A DNA stretch of 64,000 nt from Bacteroidales bacterium (lineage in GTDB: Bacteria; Bacteroidota; Bacteroidia; Bacteroidales; P3): positions 124,001 through 188,000 of the forward strand of contig JAGCUU010000016.1 in the NCBI GenBank assembly GCA_017962665.1, written 5' to 3'. Under the pieces are notes generated by a model. That model made no database searches. It was not told the origin of the DNA and saw nothing but the letters and a program-made list of their open reading frames with translations. Both the position numbers and the translations under genes were made by a program. Shown piece by piece: positions 15,646-23,581 of the stretch (positions are counted from its first letter, which is position 1; each line of letters starts with the position of its first letter).

Positions 15646-16412
15646 CAATATCCGACGATTTTGTAGATTATGCGGCCGAACCATTCGTTGAGGAGCTCTT
15701 TCCAGTCGGTCAGGGGTTTCCATTGGGGGAGAAACTGGTAAAGCTTTGGATGAGGCTTGGGGTAGATGTTTGTGGCATAGCCGTCAAGAGTCCAGCTTTC
15801 AGCTTCAAAACAGGCTATGCTGCGTTTCATATGAGAGGCGGAGGTCACAATCAGACACTGCTCTGGCGTGTAGCCCAGCGAGTCGAGGATGGCAATGCTG
15901 TATGTGGCGTTCTCGCGGGTATTGCGTGCATAATGTTCCAGAATCAAGTCACTGTCATGAATGCCAAAGTCACTGAGGTATATTTTGAAGTATTTTTCTG
16001 TGCCTGTGCTATCATGTGATTTGGATATTGTTGCATCTCCAGTAATCATTATCTTTTCGGTCACGCCACTTTCGTAAAGCCTTATGGCTTCCCAAAGACG
16101 TTCTCCCCGATCTTCTATAAAAATGGGCTGCATTGTCGCAGTGTCAAAACCATCACTGTAACCGCCCATAACGATTGCGACCTCATAATGCTTCTTTGGA
16201 AGTTGCTGATGGCTGTACTGGCGCGTGGACATATACTGTGCCCATTGAAGCAGAGGCTTGTCGGTGAAAACCAACAATAACACTATTGCGCTGATGAAGA
16301 ATCCCCGTTTCCACTTCTTTTTCTTGATGAAATAGGCCAAGATTAAGAGTAAGAAAATCCACGTAAGCGGCAGGATGAAGATTTTTAATATTTTGGAAAT
16401 TATGAAAAACAC
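15645..16412 (-). CDS. YdcF/ElyC (DUF218) family membrane protein
   Basis: The 255-residue protein has two N-terminal hydrophobic helices (residues about 5-28 and 36-52) and then a soluble domain. This contains VAIVMGGYSDGF near residue 80, EDRGERLWEAIRLYESG near residue 105, MITGDA near residue 128 and TSASHMKRSIACFE near residue 194. The order matches DUF218 proteins of the SanA/ElyC/YdcF group, which are linked to envelope polysaccharide and undecaprenyl-carrier metabolism in enterobacteria. The soluble domain would face the periplasm. Its place inside the locus and coupling to a GT2 gene support a role in handling lipid-linked glycan, but that is inference. Confidence 0.82.
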   Translation of the reverse strand: MFFIISKILKIFILPLTWIFLLLILAYFIKKKKWKRGFFISAIVLLLVFTDKPLLQWAQYMSTRQYSHQQLPKKHYEVAIVMGGYSDGFDTATMQPIFIEDRGERLWEAIRLYESGVTEKIMITGDATISKSHDSTGTEKYFKIYLSDFGIHDSDLILEHYARNTRENATYSIAILDSLGYTPEQCLIVTSASHMKRSIACFEAESWTLDGYATNIYPKPHPKLYQFLPQWKPLTDWKELLNEWFGRIIYKIVGY

Positions 16413-16426
16413 GGATATTTGGTTTT

Positions 16427-16569
16427 GAACACGAATTGCACGAATAACACGAATAGGATTCGCTGTGGCTCATTAATGGTATGAAAATATAACGGATGAC
16501 TATTTGTGAATAAGAATGAGTCTTTATCTTTTATAATAATATTAGTCAGATTCGAGAAATTCGTGTTCG
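16427..16569. repeat. 9-bp-periodic inverted-repeat element (gene-less)
   Basis: The left arm is GAACACGAATTGCACGAATA and continues CACGAAT. The right arm at 16548-16569 is AGATTCGAGAAATTCGTGTT plus CG. The 90 bases between are AT-rich and hold no gene. It occupies nearly the whole gap between the YdcF-like gene and the GT2-like gene downstream. Confidence 0.65.
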
Positions 16570-16573
16570 TAAT

Positions 16574-17500
16574 CTATTTTCTATGAATTAAACGTTTTAC
16601 GAAGTCGTAGCCGAGGTTATGCAGGCGCATGAAATAGCCGATCTTGCTTATTATGCCAAGGTCATGGTGCTTTTTGAAAGCACGTGCGAGGTTTTCGTCA
16701 AGCTGCACGTCGGGGTCAATGGTTGTTGTGTTGCCATAAAGTTCAACATTATGACGTTCATCATGCCATCCGACATGGCTTTTAGAACTCTTCAATCCTA
16801 TATTTTGAGTCTTTGATTGGGTTGGATTCACCGTAAGCATGCCGTTTTTGGATGCTGCATAGGCCCAGCGCACTGCCCAGGACTCGATTCGTTCGCGTCT
16901 CTCCATCTCAAGTGTACGGTAGAGGTCGTTTCCTCCTTGGTCAAAAGCACGTCGTGCAGCTTTATTTCTTGATAGACTGTTGAAATCGCTAACTTCCCAG
17001 TCGACTTTCTCCCATCGGTCACGCCACGTTGCCCATCCCCAGCATTGTGCTCTTGGTACAAGGAATACTTTCTGATCTTTGCAACCTCTCAGTATCTTCA
17101 AATCGGGAGTATAGCCTGAAATACTCCAGATATCTTCCCGGTTGCGGTATGTGTTGAGGGCTTCGTTCATGAAGGATAAAAAGTCAGGCGATACGACTAT
17201 ATCGTCTTCAAGGACGATAATGTCTTCATGCTCCTGCAAAACTTTTGTGACACCGTCGATAACAGAATTGGCCATACCTTTGTTCATTCGCGCTGGAAAC
17301 GGATGGAAAGATTTGAAACCTTTAATGTCGTCAAAGAGCGCTCGTGTGTCTTCAACGGCTTTGGCTTCTTCATCGTTGCGTGCTTCGTCCATGAATACGT
17401 ATAAATCGCTCTCTGCACATTCTGGGCAGGCAAGAAGCGACTGAAGCATCAGTTTTGTGGTTTCGGGTCTTCTATATACGAAAATACAAATGGGAGACAT
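16574..17500 (-). CDS. GT2-like glycosyltransferase (GNT-I-like branch)
   Basis: The 308-residue protein starts MSPICIFVYRRPETTKLMLQ. Near residue 95 it has IIVLEDDIVVSPDF with the EDD metal motif, where GT13/GNT-I-like bacterial enzymes have theirs. A Trp-rich QCWGWATWRDRWEKVDWEV segment lies near residue 152; this GWATW box is common in capsule transferases. It carries no membrane segment. It lies between two repeat blocks, with an inverted-repeat element downstream and a long family-A array upstream. Assignment to a precise CAZy family is uncertain; function as a sugar transferase of this locus is likely. Confidence 0.8.
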   Translation of the reverse strand: MSPICIFVYRRPETTKLMLQSLLACPECAESDLYVFMDEARNDEEAKAVEDTRALFDDIKGFKSFHPFPARMNKGMANSVIDGVTKVLQEHEDIIVLEDDIVVSPDFLSFMNEALNTYRNREDIWSISGYTPDLKILRGCKDQKVFLVPRAQCWGWATWRDRWEKVDWEVSDFNSLSRNKAARRAFDQGGNDLYRTLEMERRERIESWAVRWAYAASKNGMLTVNPTQSKTQNIGLKSSKSHVGWHDERHNVELYGNTTTIDPDVQLDENLARAFKKHHDLGIISKIGYFMRLHNLGYDFVKRLIHRK

Positions 17501-17508
17501 CTCTGTTG

Positions 17509-17562
17509 TAAAGTTTAAAGTTTAAAGGTTATAGGTTAACGGTTAAAGAGGTATGATGTATG
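17509..17562. repeat. 7-bp tandem repeats, family A followed by family B
   Basis: Six family-A units (TAAAGTT twice, TAAAGGT, TATAGGT, TAACGGT, TAAAGAG) at 17509-17550 run directly into TATGATG units. The two families are thus joined end to end. Confidence 0.85.
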
Positions 17563-17567
17563 ATTTG

Positions 17568-18479
17568 TTATAGAATTCTTAATAGTTTCATTCTTAAAGG
17601 ATAGGGGATATATGATAGGATTTGATAGTAGATTAGTTTGTTGTTGCGGTGCCAGTGCTGGGCTTGGCGGACTTCTTCTCTACATTTTTTTGCCTGTTTT
17701 GGCAAACGTAGGTAGATTGATGCTCGCATCTTGTGCCACTTGGCTATATATTTGTCAAGATAGGGCAGGGGAGTCTGTTTGTGAATTTTTTCTAGTTCTT
17801 GTCCTACAATATCGTTATCGGCAGGTACTCTTTTTGGCAGGTCCATTGCCGATTGCTCTCCTGTGTAGAAGATGCTTTGTGGCACTGAACAATAGGCGAT
17901 TTTATAGTTGGCTGCCAACCGTGCCCACGTAAGTAGATCTTCGCCTTGATGCACACCCTTTGGAAAACCGCCAATGCTTAACAAAGCTTCCTTCTTTACC
18001 ATTACGCTTATTGAACAGAATGGCGGGTCGGAAACGGCTGCCACCTCAAAATAGTTGTCCATTCGGAAATTCTCTTCCAACGGCACTCCCAGCAGCTTGA
18101 TATCCTCAAAAACTCCGTGTGCATTGCACCGCTGATAGGCTGTGGCAAATACTGAACAGTCGGGGTATTTTTCTTTTAATGACAATACCGTTTCAAGAAA
18201 TGTAGGCTTCCACTCATCGTCGGCATCAAGGAATGCCACCCAATCGCTATTTGCAGCTTCTACACCTCGGTTGCGGGCCATAGATACGCCTTGATTATCC
18301 TGCGAAATCAGTATTATCCGTGAATCAACAATACTCTTTACAACATCCTCACTGCCATCTGTAGAGCCATTGTTTACAACAATCAGTTCAAAGTCCTGAA
18401 CTGTCTGGTTCAGAACCGAACGGATAGCACGCTCAACTGTGGCGGCTTTGTTATATAGCGGAATGACAACGGAAAGCAT
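17568..18479 (-). CDS. GT2 family glycosyltransferase
   Basis: I use the ATG at 18477-18479, giving MLSVVIPLYNKAATVERAIR. A GTG four codons upstream lies next to a repeat and is less likely. The family 2 motifs follow in order: VVNNGSTDGSEDVV, QDNQGVSMARNRG and FLDADDEWKPTF (the DxD site). HQGEDLLTWARLA near residue 184 is the ED acceptor motif. About 303 residues, no membrane segment. Its neighbours are a repeat array downstream and an inverted-repeat element upstream, so it is an isolated cassette within the locus. The substrate is unknown. Confidence 0.88.
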   Translation of the reverse strand: MLSVVIPLYNKAATVERAIRSVLNQTVQDFELIVVNNGSTDGSEDVVKSIVDSRIILISQDNQGVSMARNRGVEAANSDWVAFLDADDEWKPTFLETVLSLKEKYPDCSVFATAYQRCNAHGVFEDIKLLGVPLEENFRMDNYFEVAAVSDPPFCSISVMVKKEALLSIGGFPKGVHQGEDLLTWARLAANYKIAYCSVPQSIFYTGEQSAMDLPKRVPADNDIVGQELEKIHKQTPLPYLDKYIAKWHKMRASIYLRLPKQAKKCREEVRQAQHWHRNNKLIYYQILSYIPYPLRMKLLRIL

Positions 18480-18507
18480 TTGATTGAACACTAATTTTTT
18501 TTTCTTT

Positions 18508-18645
18508 GAACACGAATTGCACGAATGACACGAATATTTTTGCTGATGCTCAATTAATTATTCTTACATAAATAATACTTGAACACGGATTGCACAAAAT
18601 GATAAATCTCATATTCGTGTAGATTTGAAAGATTCGTTCTCGTTA
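18508..18645. repeat. 9-bp-periodic inverted-repeat element (gene-less)
   Basis: The left arm is GAACACGAATTGCACGAATG plus ACACGAAT. The right arm at 18612-18645 contains ATTCGTGTAGATTTGAAAGA and TTCGTTCTCGTT. A partial second left arm (GAACACGGATTGCAC) lies at 18581-18595. No gene is enclosed. Confidence 0.6.
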
Positions 18646-19998
18646 TCAGAAATTCAAGCCGCGTTCGGAGTATTGGTATTGAGGTTTGTTGACTTTCTTT
18701 AGCATCCCAAGCATTACTCCATATAGTGCAAAAGGATAGCCTGTTGACGCCATAGTATAAGTGACTACATTCTCGCTATACATTGCAGCATAACAGCCTG
18801 CTATACCACCAGCTGCAATCATTGCACAGCATTTGATATAGTCTGGAATGTATGACGTGTAACACACTACAAAGCAATGTATAAAAACTATTATTCCAAC
18901 AGCTATATATAGCCAGAAGCCGATGAGACCGGTGTCGCATCGCATCTGCACATAGTCGCCGTGAGTCTGCTTTACTCCGGCAGGATTTTCATATAAGAAC
19001 TGCTGGCAGCTGCCTATGCCACTGCCTTTCAGTTCGTGACCAACATAAAACTGACTCTCCAACATCTTCCATACGGCTTCACGTCCGTTGTTACGTATAT
19101 CATCAGAACTTATGTTTCCGGAGCGCAGGTCTTGGACCGTAAGTTCATTTTCAGTGTCTTTCCAAAACATCTTTTCGTGGAAAGAGGGAACGTAGAAAAC
19201 AATGGCTAATCCTATTGCCAATACACCGGCAATGTATGGTAGTGAAATCCATTTGTGTTTTAAAAACATAAAAATAGCAAGTCCACTGAACATAGCCAAC
19301 AATCCACTTCTGTGAACCATCAGAATACAAGGCAGTACAAAAAGAATTGCCAGTATCAGGTCCTTCTTGTCTTTGCCGTAGTAATAGTAGAGTGCAAAGG
19401 AGGTAAGAGATATGGTGACATAGTTGAGATTCAGGGCTGTAGCATACCAGAATGCTCCGCCAAAGAAATTATTTACAACTGGTATATATCCAATCAAAGC
19501 ACTCAGAATAGCCACTCTTCTAGCCCAAACACAGCAAGCAAGAAATATCTCCTCATCGCGCACTATTGCCGATGCCGTAATCATAATTATCATAGGGTAG
19601 AGATACTTTAATATATATCTTATGCCGTACTCCATTGAACTGGCATAGGTCAATGTATATATACACCATAGGATATATATTAGATATGCCACTGTGCCGG
19701 CTCCCCATTGGGCTTTATCGGTACAAACAAAAAGTGACATTATCAAGGCAACTTCCAAAATCAGTAGCCTGATGGCTTGAAGGTTAAAGCCACCACCGGC
19801 CCCGTGTCCACCAGCCGATGACGATAGTGCCAATGTGCCTGTGGCAAAAAGCAGAATAAAGAACATCTCGGTCCCTTCAATCAACAGATACTTACTGCTG
19901 TTCAAAGGACTTTTGATTCGGGCGCTGTAACGGAACATATAGATGAAGAAATATGCGTTAAGCACCAGAAAGACTATGAGGTTTATTATTCCAGACAC
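18646..19998 (-). CDS. O-antigen polymerase/ligase-like membrane protein (Wzy/WaaL type)
   Basis: The 450-residue protein has about eleven hydrophobic segments over its length and a long extracytoplasmic loop between residues about 265 and 350. In that loop, GSGIGSCQQFLYENPAG and THGDYVQMRCDTGLIGFWLY form the region characteristic of the O-antigen ligase/polymerase superfamily (PF04932). There the H and Y follow a G-rich turn. Such proteins polymerise lipid-linked repeat units or ligate them to an acceptor at the periplasmic face. As the only candidate of its kind in the locus, it is probably the Wzy polymerase, acting with the Wzc-like protein at 26677. The choice between polymerase and ligase is not settled by sequence. 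Confidence 0.8.
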   Translation of the reverse strand: MSGIINLIVFLVLNAYFFIYMFRYSARIKSPLNSSKYLLIEGTEMFFILLFATGTLALSSSAGGHGAGGGFNLQAIRLLILEVALIMSLFVCTDKAQWGAGTVAYLIYILWCIYTLTYASSMEYGIRYILKYLYPMIIMITASAIVRDEEIFLACCVWARRVAILSALIGYIPVVNNFFGGAFWYATALNLNYVTISLTSFALYYYYGKDKKDLILAILFVLPCILMVHRSGLLAMFSGLAIFMFLKHKWISLPYIAGVLAIGLAIVFYVPSFHEKMFWKDTENELTVQDLRSGNISSDDIRNNGREAVWKMLESQFYVGHELKGSGIGSCQQFLYENPAGVKQTHGDYVQMRCDTGLIGFWLYIAVGIIVFIHCFVVCYTSYIPDYIKCCAMIAAGGIAGCYAAMYSENVVTYTMASTGYPFALYGVMLGMLKKVNKPQYQYSERGLNF

Positions 19999-20001
19999 GT
20001 T

Positions 20002-20036
20002 TTAGATGTATGATGTATGATGTATGATGTATGATG
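20002..20036. repeat. 7-bp tandem repeat (family B, most regular copy)
   Basis: TTAGATG followed by four perfect TATGATG units between the polymerase and a GT4 gene. Confidence 0.9.
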
Positions 20037-20048
20037 CTGTGGGAGGTA

Positions 20049-21191
20049 CTAAACCTTGGTTAAAGTTGTAAGTTTGGAGTAGAGGGAGTTGATGGATTCT
20101 TGATAGTGGTCGAAGGTGAATTGTTTGGCTTTGGATATGGCCTGTTCTCTCATTTTGTTTGTCTGTTCTTCATCAGATATAAGCTTGATTGTCTTTTCTG
20201 CAAGATCATCGCTATTGCCGTTTTCAAACAGCAACCCATCAACACTATCATTCATAATCTCTGTTAATCCTCCTGTGTTGGAAGCTACCACAGGACATCC
20301 ACAGGCCATGGCTTCTATTGCCGAAAGCCCGAAGCCTTCGCTGCGTGACGGAACCCATACTATTGTCATCTGTTTGTAGTAGTCCATGATTTTTTCGTAT
20401 GGTACACTGCCAATCCATTCCACTTTTCCTTCTGGAATATTAAAATCGTGTTGCTGCTGTTCCATAACATTGCGCAAATATCCGTCACCTACAATCATTA
20501 ACTTGCATTTTGGTTGTGATTTCAGTATTTGTGCAAAAGCTGGCATCACATAATCAACACCTTTGATTTCCACTAATCTGGCCACGACGCCGATTACTAT
20601 CTCCGAATCAATGTTCGGTTGTCTTGTATTGGCAATTGTGTAAGATGGCGGTAAGCAATTGTGTATTGTGAAATGATTGTGCTTCGCCAAAAGAAAATCC
20701 TTGTTGTATAGTTTGCTGCAGCCAAAGAAACTTTTTTCTGCTACCTCTGTGACACAGGTGAATGCTGTAAGCATCCGTCTCTGTAGAAAATGAACGAGTC
20801 GCAGGCTTCTGTAAGTACTTGCGTCTGTATGGACTGTGGCAATAATGGTCTTCAATCCTAATTTTCGAAGAATGAATATTGGCATAGCCCCGGGTGCCAT
20901 ATATTGTATATGTGCAATCTTGGGACGATATTCAGCAACTACGCGTTTAAGACCTGATTTAATGAACCTGTATACATCCGGCAGCTTCTGTGGTCTCTTG
21001 CCGTAGGCCGACAAGCAGACGACTTTGCTTCCCGCTTTCTCAAAGAGCTGCACCATGGAAAAATCGTACTCGAAATAACAGACAGTAACACAATGATGAC
21101 CCCCAGATATAAGAGACTCTACAAGATGCAGGGTCTGCATTTCAGTGCCACCGGTGCGAAGACATGGTATTCCAATTAGTATATTGCTCAT
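20049..21191 (-). CDS. GT4 family glycosyltransferase
   Basis: This 380-residue GT-B enzyme opens ILIGIPCLRTGGTEMQTLHL, the glycine loop of the acceptor domain. IGVVARLVEIKGVDYVMPAF near residue 198 starts the donor domain. EGFGLSAIEAMACGCPVVAS near residue 283 gives the E-x7-E motif that contacts the nucleotide sugar, and NTGGLTEIM follows. It has no membrane helix and is expected at the cytosolic side of the inner membrane. Its start overlaps the preceding GT4 gene's stop by one base (TAATG), so the two are translationally coupled. The substrate is unknown. Confidence 0.92.
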   Translation of the reverse strand: MSNILIGIPCLRTGGTEMQTLHLVESLISGGHHCVTVCYFEYDFSMVQLFEKAGSKVVCLSAYGKRPQKLPDVYRFIKSGLKRVVAEYRPKIAHIQYMAPGAMPIFILRKLGLKTIIATVHTDASTYRSLRLVHFLQRRMLTAFTCVTEVAEKSFFGCSKLYNKDFLLAKHNHFTIHNCLPPSYTIANTRQPNIDSEIVIGVVARLVEIKGVDYVMPAFAQILKSQPKCKLMIVGDGYLRNVMEQQQHDFNIPEGKVEWIGSVPYEKIMDYYKQMTIVWVPSRSEGFGLSAIEAMACGCPVVASNTGGLTEIMNDSVDGLLFENGNSDDLAEKTIKLISDEEQTNKMREQAISKAKQFTFDHYQESINSLYSKLTTLTKV

Positions 21192-22297
21192 TAACTTATA
21201 CTTTCAAGACATTTACTATATACGTCGACAGTGCGTGAGGCACATTTATCCCATGAAAAATGTGACGCCTGTTGTAGACATTGTTCTGTGAAGTCGGTTT
21301 TTTTTAAATCACCCTGCTCGAATTGTTCCATGATCCGGCACATGCCATCGATGTCGTCAGGATCCACGTACAAGGCTGCTGCGCCGCCTACTTCTGTCAG
21401 AGCACTGTTCTTGCATGTGACTACGGGTGTTCCGCATGCCATGGATTCAAGAACAGGCAATCCAAAACCTTCGTATCTGGAAGGGAAGAATGTTGCTGTG
21501 GCTTCGTTATAAAGCATGCTTAAGCGCTCGTCTTCAATGCCGCTTGAGATATAGATGTGGTTGCGCAGATGAGGCTTGTTGCAATAGTCCAAGGCTTCGC
21601 GCGGAGTGTTTGGCCATACCAATACCAATTCGTGCTTGGGACTCTGTTTCACGAACTGTTCGTAGGCTTTTATGACTGACATCGTGTTTTTACGTCCCAT
21701 GCTGCATGAGACCATGAGGAAAAACGGATAGCCTCTTTTTTGGCCTTTCTCAGGGTAAAACAATCGTTGGTTATAGCCCCATGGACATACATGGATGCGC
21801 TCTTCGGGAATATCCATGTAATGCATTATGTCTCTTTTTGACGATTCGGAGCAGGTAATTATCGCCCGGCAGCGTCGCGCGAGTCTGGGATATACCTTCT
21901 GGGCATACTCATGATTGAATACCTCGTCGGGATGGGCAAAAAACATTGCATCGTGAATGGTCACAACAGTTTTTTCAGGATTGCGAACCCATTCAAAATT
22001 ATGTGGAATATGCAGTAGGTCGTAGCGCGTCAATATTTCACGTAAGTGTGTCATACCAATGATCCTGTTCATCAAGGGCTTATGCGGAAGACTCAGATGT
22101 CGTGATTCAAAACCTGTGTTGAGCTCATTTGCTGTTATGCCCTTGGTGTTCTGGGAATAGAGGACTATTTCGAAAGGAAGGTTCTCCATTTTGTTGATGG
22201 AATCAACTAATTCCTTTGTCGTTCGCCCAATTCCAGACACCCAGCCTCGGCTGTAAAGTGGCAACACAGAATTTATGTCTATGACGACACGCTTCAT
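21191..22297 (-). CDS. GT4 family glycosyltransferase
   Basis: The 368-residue GT-B protein begins VVIDINSVLPLYSRGWVSGI, followed by GRTTKELVDS, the acceptor-domain loop of mannosyl/rhamnosyl-transferase-like GT4 members. FLMVSCSMGRKNTMSVIKAY near residue 190 is the start of the donor domain. EGFGLPVLESMACGTPVVTC near residue 286 contains the E-x7-E motif. The ICTE-type signature ITCSESSKRDIMHYM near residue 147 is present. It is coupled to the following GT4 gene by a one-base overlap. The donor sugar cannot be assigned. Confidence 0.92.
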   Translation of the reverse strand: MKRVVIDINSVLPLYSRGWVSGIGRTTKELVDSINKMENLPFEIVLYSQNTKGITANELNTGFESRHLSLPHKPLMNRIIGMTHLREILTRYDLLHIPHNFEWVRNPEKTVVTIHDAMFFAHPDEVFNHEYAQKVYPRLARRCRAIITCSESSKRDIMHYMDIPEERIHVCPWGYNQRLFYPEKGQKRGYPFFLMVSCSMGRKNTMSVIKAYEQFVKQSPKHELVLVWPNTPREALDYCNKPHLRNHIYISSGIEDERLSMLYNEATATFFPSRYEGFGLPVLESMACGTPVVTCKNSALTEVGGAAALYVDPDDIDGMCRIMEQFEQGDLKKTDFTEQCLQQASHFSWDKCASRTVDVYSKCLESIS

Positions 22298-22308
22298 GAT
22301 GTATGCTG

Positions 22309-22343
22309 TAAAGGTTAAAAGTTATAGTTTAAAGGTTAAAGAC
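22309..22343. repeat. 7-bp tandem repeat (family A)
   Basis: Units TAAAGGT, TAAAAGT, TATAGTT, TAAAGGT, TAAAGAC lie between two GT4 genes, next to short family-B fragments. Confidence 0.8.
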
Positions 22344-22371
22344 GTAAGATGTATTATGTTTTAAGCAAAGA

Positions 22372-23568
22372 TTAGAGTCGGCTGATTATTTGTTTTTTTA
22401 TGGTTATCTGGTTAAGGATATTATCCCAGTTTTTGTTGACCTGATTCTTCAAGAAACGTCTTTGGTAGTTGTCTTCGGCTTGTTGTCCAAGATGGTCGGT
22501 GAGTTTTTTATCATTCCACAACTGAACAACTTTTTTTTCAAGATCATTAATTTCTAATGGGTTGAACAATAGTCCGCAAATGTTTTCTGTCGCTTTGTCC
22601 TTCATCAAATCAGGGAAGGCTCCGTGATTGGGCGCGATGCAACATTTGTTGTGTGATGCGGCCTCAAGCAATGCTACAGGGAAACCTTCATAGCAGCGGC
22701 TTGGAATGACTATGAAACGGGCATTGGTATAGAAACGCGCCAGTTGCTTGCTTGTCAGTTGTCCGCAAAGTCTCACATTGGTGGGAACCTCAATCTGTTT
22801 ATCGTCACGTGGTGTGCCGGCAAAACGGAATATAATTTCAGGATGACGTTGTGCAACCTCAAGCAACAGGTTGTATCCCTTTTCTTCACTCAAACGTCCC
22901 ACATAACCTACATAGTCCGTTTCGCATTCTGGCAGAGGCTCGCTTTGTGGCTCGATATAGTCCACGCTGTTTGGAATGACTGTTATCTTCTCCTCGTCAA
23001 ATCCTGCAGCGACAAGTTTCTCTTTCTGAAATGTTGTCAGGCAGCAGAAGAGGTCGACGCAATCTTTATAGGTCCGTGTCCAGCGCGCCACGGCGTTTCG
23101 CAGAGCATATCCCAGAGAACGGAAGCGGCTGTGCTCGCAGTTGTAGCGTATGCAATCCCATTCGTTCCCATTCTTGAGGCAGTTCTCGCATGGTTTGCCA
23201 TCGCGAAGAAATAATCCAGTAGGGCAGATCAGCCGATAGTTGTGTACTGTCATCACCACCGGAACTCCATTCTTCCGGCAGATTGGCAGCACTGCTGGTG
23301 ATATGAAAGGGTAGAGGTTGTGAATATGTACAATGTCAGGCTTGAAGTCCCTTAATGCCTTTCTCATCATGCGACGCCCTGACAGGCTGAAGATACCTGC
23401 CATAAAACCGTGCACTTTCCCGAAAAAACGGTCACGAGAACCTTTGGAGGTGCGTCGCAACGTCTCGATTTCGTGGCCGGCCTTGCGCCCTTCGGCGATC
23501 ATGCTATCCACTACAGCCTCTTCTCCGCTGTATTTGCCGTAGTCGTTATGAACAACAAGTATCTTCAA
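22372..23568 (-). CDS. GT4 family glycosyltransferase, probable TTG start
   Basis: I prefer the TTG at 23566-23568, which gives (M)KILVVHNDYGKYSGEEAVVD, the normal N-terminus of this GT4 subgroup. A GTG at 23601 would add 11 residues and overlap the OmpA gene by 20 bases. The protein has VHNLYPFISPAVLP, then VTVHNYRLICPTGLF and a four-Cys segment (C-x2-C near residue 135, then C-x4-C). This is comparable to the GT4 at 9409. The donor domain begins VGYVGRLSEEKGYNLLLEV near residue 218, with EGFPVALLEAASHNKCCIAP near residue 298. It is the first transferase after the export genes. Confidence 0.88.
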   Translation of the reverse strand: MKILVVHNDYGKYSGEEAVVDSMIAEGRKAGHEIETLRRTSKGSRDRFFGKVHGFMAGIFSLSGRRMMRKALRDFKPDIVHIHNLYPFISPAVLPICRKNGVPVVMTVHNYRLICPTGLFLRDGKPCENCLKNGNEWDCIRYNCEHSRFRSLGYALRNAVARWTRTYKDCVDLFCCLTTFQKEKLVAAGFDEEKITVIPNSVDYIEPQSEPLPECETDYVGYVGRLSEEKGYNLLLEVAQRHPEIIFRFAGTPRDDKQIEVPTNVRLCGQLTSKQLARFYTNARFIVIPSRCYEGFPVALLEAASHNKCCIAPNHGAFPDLMKDKATENICGLLFNPLEINDLEKKVVQLWNDKKLTDHLGQQAEDNYQRRFLKNQVNKNWDNILNQITIKKQIISRL

Positions 23569-23581
23569 AGCAACAGTCCGT

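Noticed and set aside
15646..15723. N-terminal extension of the GT2 gene (26 extra codons)
   Set aside because: The extension lies inside the YdcF-like gene, and the conserved GT2 N-terminus begins at the ATG at 15645, coupled by a one-base overlap.
20002..20036. Possible CRISPR or direct-repeat array
   Set aside because: The units are 7 bases with no unique spacers, so this is simple tandem repeat and not CRISPR.
22744..23214. 156-codon open frame antisense to a GT4 gene
   Set aside because: The opposite strand encodes a clear GT4 protein with its motifs; this frame has none.
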